From: Spongilla lacustris
Taxonomy: Eukaryota > Porifera > Demospongiae > Spongillida > Spongillidae
Assembly: GCA_949361645.1 (NCBI GenBank)
Contig: OX442429.1
Span: forward strand, 6,894,290 to 6,958,289
Direction of reading: 5' to 3'
Length of the DNA stretch: 64,000 nt
Below, piece after piece: positions 34,281-45,779 of this stretch. A program made the position numbers and the translations under genes. How positions within the stretch are numbered: the first letter of the stretch is position 1; each line of letters begins with the position of its first letter. Under the pieces are notes generated by a model, which was not told the DNA's origin, did no database searches, and saw only the letters and a list, made by a program, of their open reading frames with translations.

Positions 34281-34312
34281 ACTATACACTGCAGGCAGCA
34301 GTGTATAGTCAC
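34278..34312. repeat. perfect 15-bp inverted repeat, 5-nt loop
   Basis: Arms gtgactatacactgc and its exact complement around aggca form a stable stem-loop directly after the GT-rich duplication. Confidence 0.9.
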
Positions 34313-34839
34313 AATGAGTATGATACACATAAAAACTACAATAGACACAGGACAAGTTCAAAGGGGCTCAATCCTACTAAGGATAGCTGGTGTTTAAAAC
34401 TCCTCAATAGAATCTGTGTGCCCCCATCACTTTAGATCCTCTTTAGCATAATGCAATATGTGAGGATGGATTGGTATGAGGATCAAGGAGGGAATAAGAT
34501 ATGTGAGGAAGTATGGGTGTGAGGAGGGAATGCGAGGGATATGTGAGGAGGGAATATTATGGATTATATAAGGAGGAGGGAAGGGAATATGTATAAGAAG
34601 CACTGTACTAAGCATAGAAGAAATTGGTACATGTAATAGCAAGACAGACCCTCACAAACATATCCTAGCTTGTATACATATTTAATGACTTTGGTGTATG
34701 CGCTGGTTGATAAAAGCCTTACATATTACATATCTTGGCCTGATGCTAAACGAGGTATGTCAGTAGTGTTAAGTAAGTTTAGGTCCGTTCCTCTTCGACC
34801 AAAATAACTTTTGCTGTACGCTGTACATGTACAATTGTA

Positions 34840-35160
34840 TTCTTCCTGTATGTATATACATGTATGTGTGTGTTTTTTGTGTGTGTATGTATGTATGTCT
34901 GTCCATTCGTCTGTGCGTGCGTGTGTATGCATGTATGTGTGTGTGCAGGTATGTATGTGTATAAGTATGTGTGTGGTGTGTATGTTGTGTGATTGTGTGT
35001 GTGTGTGTGGTGTGTGCACGTGGTATGTGTAGTGTGCATGAGTGGCATGTGCGTGTGTGCATGTATTTGTGTTGGTGTGTATTTTTGGGTACGTGTGTAA
35101 TATGTGTATGCATGTGTAGTATGTGTACGCATGTGTGTATGTATGTAAAGTACATGTGCA
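34840..35160. repeat. GT-rich imperfect microsatellite
   Basis: Mixed tgtgtgcatg/tatgtatg units leading into the pure CTGT array. Confidence 0.9.
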
Positions 35161-35689
<529 letters not shown>

Positions 35690-35833
35690 CACGCGTTTTG
35701 ACATAGCAAGGTTGCATTTCAGATATTCATAGAAATCTGCAAAGGTCTTCCAATTTATTGATTGGACACCAATTCACGTGAGCAGCATGCATAAAAGGCC
35801 ACGTTTTCAAATTTTTGTTAGTACGTTTTAGTG

Positions 35834-36158
35834 ATGGATCGAAGTGTTGTAAGTTTTGAATGCGTATGTATTTACTGTCTTCAAAAGTGTGCAGTATTTG
35901 GTAGCGCTAATCGTCATCATTGATTTATGCAATCCCTGCCTCTGTTATTACAGTTGACAGCCTGTTATGTTCGAGATAAGTTGGTTGCGTTGTTTGAAAG
36001 AGGTGAAGAGAGAGGACTGCGGTGTTGCAGATGTGATGAATATTTCAAGTGGCAAGGCTGTAGAAAACAGCTTGATGTACAAGCCGAAAAAAAGGATGTG
36101 GAGAAGAGATGCTACCTCCAAGGAAGAAGATATATTAAGCATTTGGAGGATTCCCACA
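35834..36158 (+). CDS. possible 5' exons of an unidentified gene
   Basis: Exon 35834-35848 (MDRSV, GTAAGT donor) joins in phase to 35954-36158 (acceptor ttattacag, donor GTAAGT), giving about 73 residues. The second exon has a Cys cluster (LRCCRCDEYFKWQGC) that could bind metal, and a basic helix. No convincing next exon was found before the transposon debris at 36.5 kb, so it may be truncated or false. Confidence 0.3.
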
Positions 36159-36679
36159 GTAAGTGTTTATACCGGTGTTACTGTGATGTTTCTAAGAGCG
36201 AAGCGGTGTTATATTTGAATCGAGCGCGTTTCACGGCGCACGTGATTATAAAAAAAATCATACATGTACAGTAGTAATGTCCATGCCTCATTATGAAACG
36301 TGCGTCTAGCAAGCCGAACTACTCTCTCATTTGAAGTATGTGTGTCGTTGAGACTTTGGTCATAAATATTCCAAATGCGTTATGTTTCTTAATAGCGCGC
36401 ATCCTCTTTTTGCATTAATATATCAATCGAGCCGTAATGGTTTTGGGTTCGTTGTGAAATGTTCAGCGCAAGTAAGAGGTTTTTTTCCCACGATGCTGTA
36501 TATGTTAAAAAAATTCAGGCTCGGCGGAGCAGGGGGGGGGGGGGGGGCTGGGGGGGCAATTGCCCCCCAAATATCGAGGTGGGGGGGCTCAGCCCCCCTT
36601 GCGCGCTACCATCAGGTTCTTATTGCGAGCGCGTGTTCGTCGAGATTGCTGTACTGTCAGTGACTGTGAGTTTAAATAG

Positions 36680-36780
36680 GGTTACTTAGTCTCGCAAGCC
36701 AGACCTCGATCGATACAAAGGACTGGGGACCAGGATAAGTACGACTTCCCATGGTCCCCAGTCCATTGTAATCGTCAAAA
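36680..36780. mobile_element. MITE-like fragment with 13-bp inverted hairpin
   Basis: The segment tagtctcgcaagccagacc resembles one end of a MITE. It is followed by arms ggactggggacca (36720-36732) and the exact complement (36752-36764). The other outer end is not obvious. Confidence 0.35.
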
Positions 36781-37029
36781 ATGGGCTATTAAACTGTGAA
36801 TGACTTATTTATCGGTGTGGAGGCAAGTTCTATGGCATGGATCATGGTCCGTTCGGAAGAACGATACTGAAAGCTGTGTTGGAGCGTTAACAGGTGATTA
36901 AGGTACCGCCGTTACAAAGTGCGGTTTTGAATTGGGGGAACGAATTCGAAGAGAGTAACTCTGTGAGTTGTCGAGGCAGTACCCTTGAAAACTACAAGAG
37001 AGAGTTGACAACGACCAAGTAGACATAAT

Positions 37030-37250
37030 TTTGTCGATGAGACAACTGTTCACCTATTTGAGATCCTCCATGCTGCTACCTCCATGACAGAAATACGATT
37101 TAATAACTGCTTCATCTTGCATGTGCATAAAGAGCCAGCAGAATGCATTAATCTGGAGGATGTAGCCAAGGAATTAAATGATCATGCAGCGAATTCGGGA
37201 CATTTCCCACCGATTAAAATGGTCCGTGAAACACGGGTCATTTGTTTTTC
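37030..37250 (+). pseudogene. hAT transposase C-terminal remnant
   Basis: Open frame of about 70 residues reading LFEILHAATSMTEIRFNNCF then ILHVHKEPAECINLEDVAKE. The 'MT-x-x-RF...LHVHKE...' pattern followed by a Leu/Val helix is the dimerisation tail of hAT-type transposases. The catalytic region upstream is not recognisable, and C/G-rich element ends follow (37240-37345). Decayed copy. Confidence 0.45.
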
Positions 37251-37473
37251 CGGTGGGGGCGGAGGGAGGGTCACGATGTATGGTATGAATATGATTACTT
37301 TTTTTGGTTTTTTTTTGTTGACCACTGCCCCCCCAAATATGGACACCCTCCGCCGCCTCTGAAAATGTATATGCGCGGTTTGTGGTATTTAATTTTATAT
37401 AGCCGCAATTTTAGCATTCGCTATGTATTATAGTTTCGGTAGATACTCAGGGGTCACAGAAGCTGGGGGGGAA

Positions 37474-37496
37474 GGGGGGGGGGGGGGGGGGGGGGG
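37474..37496. repeat. 23-bp poly-G run
   Basis: Homopolymer G at the edge of transposon-like sequence. Confidence 0.9.
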
Positions 37497-38440
37497 AAAT
37501 AAGCGATTTCATTTCATATCATTGCAAGACCAAAGTCCACGAGTCCTCGGCAGCATCGAGGAACTATATTGCGACTGATGTAGCGGTCAAATTAAGCGGC
37601 AATATCGTAGATAGAGAATGTTTTTAAATCCATGATTTTATCACTGTTTAGGGCTAGTTAAAAAAAAGATCATTTAATTTTTAGGACTTGATTTAAGATA
37701 TCCTTTTTTCTGTTATAGTCGATGGCCATGGGCGGTTGCAAACCCTGACTAACTTTGAGTGCATTATTAAGTTCACTCACTAAATCCGTGTAGAACGGAT
37801 AAACAGCTTGAAGAACGGTGTATTTTAAGAAAGGAATATAAATAGGCTTTGGAACATGTAGGTACCGATTTCAGAACAAAAAAATCAACATGATAACAAA
37901 TGAAGCACTAAAAGTTGAACTGAATTCAAACTTACTAAGCCCTACACATTGATAAGATTAGGGGGAAACGATTCCCCGATATGAAAGTTCTCTTAGTGAT
38001 CATATGTTTTCAGTATTCTTGGGGAGGTGGCCTAATTTCAATCGCCAGTGAGGTATGTCATGCGATAAACTTGTGGTATGGATGCACTATTGCACAAGTG
38101 CCAAAGTTATACGTGGTTTTGTAGTTTGTACATTCATAGTCTGCTTGCAGTGTTTGTTAGAGTGGCAAGAAGTGTGCATGTAACTGCAGGTAAGCAAGTA
38201 TTTCACTGAAGAAATTAGTACTACTTATTAAAGTTTTTATTGCCTGACTTGCAGTATATCCCCACTGCCCTGGCATCCATTGTTTGCATTGAATTCTGTT
38301 AGATGCATATAGAATGTAAGGAATTATATTTCCTCTTTTTTTTTTTTTTGATTGTTAACCGTTCAACATTGTGGAATACCCTATGTATCTAAAAAATGAT
38401 TCAGCATGCTTCAGCTATGTGCATTTTGTTTGCAGACATC
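37497..38440. other. noncoding spacer
   Basis: AT-rich, no coding signal. The 3' end provides the acceptor (tttgcag) of the next gene's first coding exon, so an upstream 5'-UTR exon of that gene may lie here. Confidence 0.4.
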
Positions 38441-40564
38441 ATGAACCCCAAGATTAATCGCCATGCCCCTCGGCAAATTGGCCGTAAGTGATTATATACT
38501 TGTGTGACTTGAGTAGAGATGTGGGAAGTGAATCTATGCATGTAGTATTATGTTGTTTGTTTGGAAGTTAAAATAGCTGTGCATTTCAGCCTTGTTACTA
38601 AGTTACATATCATTAATGATATACATGTATACGCTAAATTGTATAGGAACCTGCCATGCTATACACAATTTGTGTAGCATGGCACCCACATGTAGCTAAT
38701 TAATAAGCAGATAAGAGCGAAGGTGCTTACTATATCTGAAGCTTGATGTTCTAAGGCTACCTGCTACTCTATCATGGGTTGATCATGTACATGTTTTCAG
38801 GTAGAATTATGAAAAGCTTTTGTAAGTGACGTGATATGATACCATAACATTCAGCGACTGAAAGTAGCCGAAAATGGCCATAAGGCACAAACTTATGTAA
38901 CTCAATTGTGCTTACACTACAATATTTTGAATTGATTTTAATAAGGTTTTACGTACGTATAAGGCTGAAATTAGAGGATGAATCGGATAACACAGATTTA
39001 TGTGAGGTATTAATGTTGGATGATTGGTTGGAGCCGATAGAATGTACATGTGTGTATGTGCATGTGTGTGTATGTGCATTGTTGAACACCAAAAGACCAG
39101 CTGTCTATGACTAAGTTACATGCCAATACATGTATATGTCAGTGCTTAAAAATTGGATGCCCACCCATTGCAGTATGGGGTGAACTCACATGTTACTGCC
39201 TTAGAAATGTATTAATCAATATATTAGCACATATATGTTGTACATATTAATCATTACATGTTAGTGACATCACTAATATGTAATCTGCCGCTTTTTGTCT
39301 TTTAGAGCAAGCACCTCCAGCCAGGCCGGCACCACCACCACCACCACCACCACCGGCTGGACCAGCAGATCGTCAGGCAGGCCCGGATCTGCTGGCAATG
39401 ATCCAAGCGCTCCAGGCCAGAGTGGCAGCCTTGGAACAACAGGCTACCATGCTTCCACCTGCTGCAGAGCTTACAGTTGAAGAGGCACCATTCGAAGAGG
39501 CACTGCCGCTGGCACCATTCGAAGAGGCACTGCCGCTGCCTCCAGTCCAAGACCTGGCACTGCCGCTGCCTCCAGTCCAAGAGGCACTGTCGCTGCCTCC
39601 AGTCCAAGAGGCACTGCCGCTGGCACCATTCGAAGAGGCACTGCTGCTGCCTCCAGTCCAAGACCTGGCACTGCCGCTGCCTCCAGTCCAAGAGGCACTG
39701 CCGCTGCCTCCAGTCCAAGAGGCACTGCCGCTGCCTCCAGTCCAAGAGGCACTGCCGCTGCCTCCAGTCCAAGGGGCACTGCCGCTGCCTCCAGTCCAAG
39801 AGGCACTGCCGCTGCCTCCAGTCCAAGAGGCACTGCCGCTGCCTCCAGTCCAAGAGGCACTGCCGCTGCCTCCAGTCCAAGAGGCACTACCAGAAGCAGT
39901 AACACCCTTGAGTAGGTTTTTGTCACCGGGCCAGAGTACTGTGTTGGTGAACAGACCAGTTTGTATGTTCGTACCCTCTGGTCCGGTGACAAAGCCTCGG
40001 AGAAAGAGGCTAGCCCTGCTACCACTTCCTCCACGACCTAAACCACCTCAGCCAGCACTAGCCTCACCAATATCAATGCCACCATCAGCCTCACCAGCAA
40101 CACCATCTGCTTCAGCCATGCCACCATCTGCTTCAGCCATGCCACCATCTGCCTCAGCAATGCCTCTATCCGCTCCTGGACCAGTGACAGTGAGACTGCA
40201 TTATCTGAAGCGAGCTAAGCCATCAGCCTCAGCCATGCCACCATCTCCCTCAGCCATGCCACCATCTCACTCAGCCATGCCACCATCTGCCTCAGCCATG
40301 CCACCATCTGCCTCAGCCATGCCACCATCTGCCTCAACCATGCCACTATCTGCCTCAGCAATGCCTCTATCCGCTCCTGGACCAGTGACAGTGAGACTGC
40401 ATTATCTGAAGCGAGCCAAGCCATCAACCTCAGCCATGCCACCATCTCCCTCAGCCATGCCACCATCTTCCTCAGCCATGCCACCATCTTCCTCAGCCAT
40501 GCCACCATCTTCTAAACCACAGGCCAGGAGATTGAGGCTCTTACCGCGTCCACCTCAAACGTAA
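38441..40564 (+). CDS. Pro-rich tandem-repeat protein, unidentified
   Basis: Exons 38441-38483 (MNPKINRHAPRQIG; GTAAGT donor) and 39306-40564 join in phase to 433 aa. A 9-Pro run and a short coiled coil (LLAMIQALQARVAALEQQ) come first. About 15 repeats of a 9-residue unit (PVQEALPLP, with PFEEALPLA and 10-residue PVQDLALPLP variants) follow. A basic segment (KRLALLPLPPRPKPPQP) is next, then 7-residue MPPSASA repeats interrupted twice by the same module (PGPVTVRLHYLKRAKPS). Frame is preserved through both repeat types, which argues for coding. No known domain is seen. A lineage-specific disordered protein or a gag-like remnant are both possible. Confidence 0.5.
39478..39897 (+). repeat. 27-bp coding minisatellite
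   Basis: About 15 units of ctgccgctgcctccagtcca-type 27-mers encoding the PVQEALPLP repeats. Variants come in blocks, suggesting duplication of two- or three-unit groups. Confidence 0.85.
40110..40505 (+). repeat. 21-bp coding minisatellite within a larger duplication
   Basis: ccaccatctgcctcagccat-type 21-mers encode MPPSASA. The block including PGPVTVRLHYLKRAKPS occurs twice (about 40162-40222 and 40369-40429). Confidence 0.85.
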
Positions 40565-41312
40565 GAGTCAATGATATCTCCCTCCCCTCCTGGTACCATC
40601 TATTCCGGCCCTCCACTTCTCCTGCCCGACTCAACCCTGACCTGAATCGGATCCGCCACTCCTTCATCATTTATCCTGTCACCAGTCTTTCCTTACCCCA
40701 TCGCTGTACTACCCACATCTGCCCTCCCTCCTCCATGCACCCCCACCCTCCTTCTTTGCCCCCCTTCTCGTCTCATCTTTCAGCTCTCATTCCTTGGATC
40801 TCCTCTCTCAGGTGGAATGCCGGGTCCTTGTGGTATGGCCTAGTTTTCCTTTGTGAGTATTGTAGTTGTCTCCACCTGGGGTTAATTTGTATTGTCCACC
40901 TGGGGTAATTTATATTGCCCACCTTGGGGCCAATTTGTTTTCTCTCCACCTGGGGGATAATGTGGAACAACACAGCAAGGGTGGGCTTTTTAGGTGTGTT
41001 GGCAGGGAATATGCTCACCCCCACACACATATTTGTGTGTGGTGGCTAGCCTATGGGGTGGTACACTGCCACTCCTCCTGCACCCCTCTTACACTCCCTG
41101 GTACCATTGCACTGGTGCCTGCCATCATGTCCACATTTAGTGACTTCTGCTCAGATGTAATACTGGCATCATTTTGTAGCACACATAGTGCATGTGGGAT
41201 GGTGCATGTGCATGCATGTGTGGGGGGTGCATGTGGATACATGTGTGCTGGGTGCATGTGCATGTGTGATATGTGCATGTGTAGTGTGTGCATAGTTGGG
41301 CGTGTGTGCATA
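40565..41312. other. noncoding, CACCTGGGG cluster then GT-rich
   Basis: Pyrimidine-rich 3' flank. Four ccacctggg-type motifs at 40870-40960 are followed by a gtgcatgtg-type repeat (41190-41310). No gene seen. Confidence 0.5.
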
Positions 41313-41409
41313 GTTGGGCATAGCCCGATCTTTGCGTATTGGTGGAAGGTCGGGTATCAAGCCTATACCTTGATTTGCGCCAATACGCGAAGGTCGGGCT
41401 ACACCCAAC
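41313..41409. mobile_element. 97-bp MITE with 30-bp inverted ends and TA flanks
   Basis: Arms 41313-41342 and 41380-41409 pair with four mismatches, all transitions, starting gttgggcatagcccga. TA dinucleotides flank both ends, as for Tc1/mariner-type insertions. The insertion sits inside a gtgcatgtg repeat, which makes its borders clear. Confidence 0.65.
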
Positions 41410-41524
41410 TAGTGTGTGCATGTGCATGTGTAGTGTGTGCATGTGCATGGGTAGTGTGTGCATGTGTGTGGGTACATGTACATATGCATTTGTTTAGGTG
41501 CATGTATAGGGCGGGTGTTGAATA

Positions 41525-42700
41525 GGGGTGCTAAGATGCCAGTATTAACACGGGTACCATTACCAAACTGTAAATGGTGCTCCCTTGAATCCTTATCAGA
41601 GTTGCACTTTATGTTAACAATAGAGTTGTCCTAATCTGTAATGTCAAAAAATGCGTTCGATATAAACTGCAGTTTAGAACTAGGTAAGAGTAGAGATAGA
41701 TAGGTTATTGCATTGTATGTAGAATTAGGCCCAGCTAGGTCGAAAACTGTAAAAGCATTACACTCAAAACTCCACTGTTAATGTAAAGTTCAGCTCTGAT
41801 AAAGTAAGGTACATGTATGGATGATGTGATGTACCTGGTGCAATTTTAACTGCATGCATGCAATTACTCATAACAAACCTCTACTTAAAGATATTGATGA
41901 ATAACTGCTGTGACCTGTCATCGTCCGGTACAAAAATCAGACTAAATATGCATATTAGTAGTTGAGTCGAAGCATTTAAAATTCGATAAACATTCGCTTC
42001 TGAAAGCATTATTTGTCATTTCCAGTAAAGGTTTGTAGATTAACTACATGCAGTGCAGTTAAAATAGGCATATGGGATGGTAAAAAAGCTTTGGATAGAA
42101 CAGGACCCTAAGCGAGGTCATCAATGGGACACAGGTGAGCAGGTGCGGTGCATGGACCATGGGGGTGGGGAGGAGGTGCACATCTGTGCAGTGCACAGGT
42201 GAGGGGGAGTGGAAAGGTGTGCCACCACCATGGGCAGCCATGCTGTGTTGTTTCACAACTCCAGGTGGAACGTTATGCTGTTTTCATACCCCAGGTGGGA
42301 CGTTATGTATAACCCAGGTGGAATGTTTATTAGTAATAGTGTTGATCCTTATTAATGGCCATACCATCAAGGACTTTGCATTTCATTGGTGGGCGGAGAA
42401 GGTGATTTATGATCCTATGAGGGCTGGGGGATGGGGGGAGCAGGGGTGCAAAGGGGGCGGGTGAGGGGTGTCAGGGAAGGGTGAGGTCAGATGTAGTTAC
42501 AGTGGCGGTTAGGTGGGAGATGGAGGAAGGAAGGCGGGTGGCAGGGTCGAGAAGGAGTTGGCTGGAGATGATGTATGTGTGGGAAGGGGGGGAGGAGGGA
42601 TTGTGTTGAGGAGTGTGCAGGGCAGGACAGGAGGGTCGAGAGGTCTGTGGTTTATGTGACCATCTGAAGACATCACCACCACCATCAGAGGACACCAGGC
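41525..42700. other. noncoding spacer
   Basis: AT-rich to about 42100, then GC-richer with repeated caggtg motifs (42120-42320) in inverted orientation to those at 40.9 kb. No gene seen. Confidence 0.5.
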
Positions 42701-42714
42701 ATACTACCACCAGA

Positions 42715-43225
42715 GGGCTAGGCAGAGGCATACTACCACCATCTGAGGACTGAGGGCTAGCCAGAGGCATACCACCACCTTCTGAGGACTGACGGCTAGG
42801 CAGAGGCATACCACCACCATCTGAGGACTGAGGGCTAGCCAGAGGCATACCACCACCATCTGAGGACTGAGGGCTAGCCAGAGGCATACCACCACCATCT
42901 GAGGACTGAGGGCTAGGCAGAGGCATACCACCACCATCTGAGGACTGAGGGCTAGCCAGAGGCATACCACCACCATCTGAGGACTGAGGGCTAGCCAGAG
43001 GCATACCACCACCATCTGAGGACTGAGGGCTAGGCAGAGGCATACCACCACCATCTGAGGACTGAGGGCTAGGCAGAGGCATACCACCACCATCTGAGGA
43101 CTGAGGGCTAGGCAGAGGCATACCACCACCATCTGAGGACTGAGGGCTAGGCAGAGGCATACCACCACCATCTGAGGACTGAGGGCTAGGCAGAGGCATA
43201 CCACCACCATCTGAGGGCTAGCCAG
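42715..43225. repeat. 39-bp minisatellite, ~13 copies
   Basis: Units of ataccaccaccatctgagga type differ mainly at gccaga/ggcaga. The minus strand is open in two frames (13-residue MPLPSPQSSDGGG repeats), continuing 90 residues past the array. I see no splice signals or start context to call it a gene. Confidence 0.9.
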
Positions 43226-43892
43226 GAGGCGTACCACCACGTGAGACCATGACCACCTGAGAGCATCACTGCTTCCTCATCTCTGCTGCAGCTATCCTAC
43301 ATTTGCATACCCCCCCCCCCAAAAAAATAAAAAAAAATAAAAAAAAATAATAAATAAAAAAAAAAAAATCTAAAAATCTAAAAATCAAAAAATTGCTCTG
43401 CTAAACCTCTGCTGAACCTTTGCTGATTTCTTGCTGAACCTCTCTCTGCATACTGAATCTACCTCTCTCATCTGCGTGCTGGACACCACCTCTATCTACC
43501 TTCCACAAGTTGAACTGCTAGCTACATAGCCATCCTCACCAGTTGAAGCAGCCACATAGTCATCCTCACCAGTTGAGGCAGCCTTACTGTGACTTCTGGA
43601 TCTACCAACCATGTTGTGGTGCATTCGGTTGTAAGTAGTATTGTCTGTTCTTGTTCATTGATTTAAATATATTTTCTACCACATGTTTGGCTGTAGGCGG
43701 TGCTGTTGTGGTGTGGCATTGTTTTGCATTGCTGTAACCTACCTGTGGTCCCTGAAAAGGTTGTACCATGGGGGTGGGTTGGAAGCTACTCATATATTGG
43801 TCCATTGTTGTAAGTAGTATGTTGTGTGGAGTTGGAGTTATGGATATTTGATTTATTTATTTTTTGTTTCTACCGCAGGTTTGGCCAAAGTT

Positions 43893-44128
43893 GTAACTAC
43901 TATCTACCTACTACTGCTGGCTTGCTGTGCTACTTAACTGCTACCTTGCTTCTAACTACTATCTACCTACTACTGCTGGCTTGCTGTGCTACTTAACTGC
44001 TACCTTGCTTCTAACTACTATCTACCTACTACTGCTGGCTTGCTGTGCTACTTAACTGCTACCTTGCTTCTAACTACTATCTACCTACTACTGCTGGCTT
44101 GCTGTGCTACTTAACTGCTACCTTGCTG
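43893..44128. repeat. 59-bp tandem repeat, 4 copies
   Basis: Four near-identical units containing ctactatctacctactactg and ttgctgtgctacttaactgc. Confidence 0.9.
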
Positions 44129-44579
44129 TTGATTGACTGCTCGTGCTGCTGATTGACTGTTCGTGCTGCTACTTGCTGAAACTGCTATTTGCTGTTACCA
44201 TGGCATGCTGTTACCATGGCATGCTACTGCTGTGTTTACCCTGTTGTTTCACTCTGTGCTGAAAGGGGCTTAAGGTGAGTACAAAGTGTATAATTGTATA
44301 TAATTATGATTATATCTGTAGTAAAATAATATGTACATATATTATACACAAAGGCAAGTAATGACATATGTAAATACACTAGTATACTGTCTAGCGCAAA
44401 GAAAAAGAAGCATCTACAAAAAGGGGAAAAGTTCACTTTACAAAGTTTGGATCTATATATTTGTACATGATGATGAGGTACAATAATGATCGTTTTAATG
44501 GCATGCTATTAGTTATTATGGCACATTATGGAACAGCTTGTATGATGCAAGAAGAATGAAATCAATTTTTCTGCTGCAG

Positions 44580-44715
44580 ATGCCTCACTCCTAAACACTA
44601 GGCAGGCATGCCTCATGACGTATGATGCCAAGTTGGATGTCTTTTCATATGGTGATCGGGACTTTCCTACTGTGTATAAGTTGCAGATATACCTCCATAT
44701 TACCTACCACATATG
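44580..44715 (+). pseudogene. protein-kinase-like exon remnant
   Basis: After a ctgctgcag acceptor the open frame reads TYDAKLDVFSYG then DRDFPTVYKL and stops at TGA. K-x-DVFS-[FY]-G is kinase subdomain IX; the usual helix after it is missing, as if deleted. Short and isolated. Confidence 0.3.
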
Positions 44716-45779
44716 AATACCACAACCCAGGTATGTGCATCTATCTCAAGGATTAATGGAGTGAATGGTGGTAAAAATTATAGTTTTTGATGGCAGCATA
44801 TATTAGCTGGGATTGCACATGTAGCTGTAAACAATCCATTTTTAAGTGCATTTGTAAGTGGATGTGACACACACCAATGATGTTTGAGAAGAAATAGAGG
44901 ACATATGTGCCATTATAAGTCAGGGTGTTTTACTACATGTGCCAAATTGCTGAGATCACTGTCTAAGTATGTAGGTATGTAGGTAAAAAAACCCCTACAC
45001 TCCAGTTGGACAAATGAAAGTGTACAATTGTTGTGAAAGAATTCAGCATTATTGCTGTTTAAATGCCTGAGAACAAGACCTGAACAATAAAAAAACAAGA
45101 CCTGAACAATAGAAAGAAAGTGGTATTTGGGTTCAAAACTGTTTAATGTTTTGTTGTCACCCAGCTATTGTACCCATCTTTGTGGTTCTTGTCTCTGCTT
45201 GGTATTACAACCGTTTTGCTGGGTACAAAACCTTACAGTCAGGAAACAAAAATCTGAGTTACATATATGTTTCTCCTTGCATACCAGTAATGCTTTTCTT
45301 GTCAAGTTTGACTTTGTATCCTGTTATTAAATTTAATATCCTGCACCCCTCAGTCCAGATTAGATGATTTGGCATCAGGATTTTCTATTACTGTTGCAGG
45401 ATTCAATTTGAAAATTCGAAACCATTTCCTTACTACTTCGATAAGTGTCTTGTAGCATAGTAAATAAGGAGTTTCATATTTACCTACATCATGTGCTTAG
45501 CAACAGCATACCTACCATAGAAAATATCAAAATCAGGACTTTAGCATCCTCATTGTGGAGCTTCAATTGCATTATCGCATATCATCAGCTAAGTTTGGAT
45601 GGATATTCTTTTCTTACTGATTTGTAAATAGTTATCTTTAGTGAATGTGATCTTAAAAAAAACCACGTCATTGTTTTTATTATCAGTTAATTTGGGATAA
45701 TATCAGAAATGTTTAGGATATTCTTGCTCACTATGTAATACATTCGTGTCAGTCATTCATGCTTGGAAAATGGAAGTAT

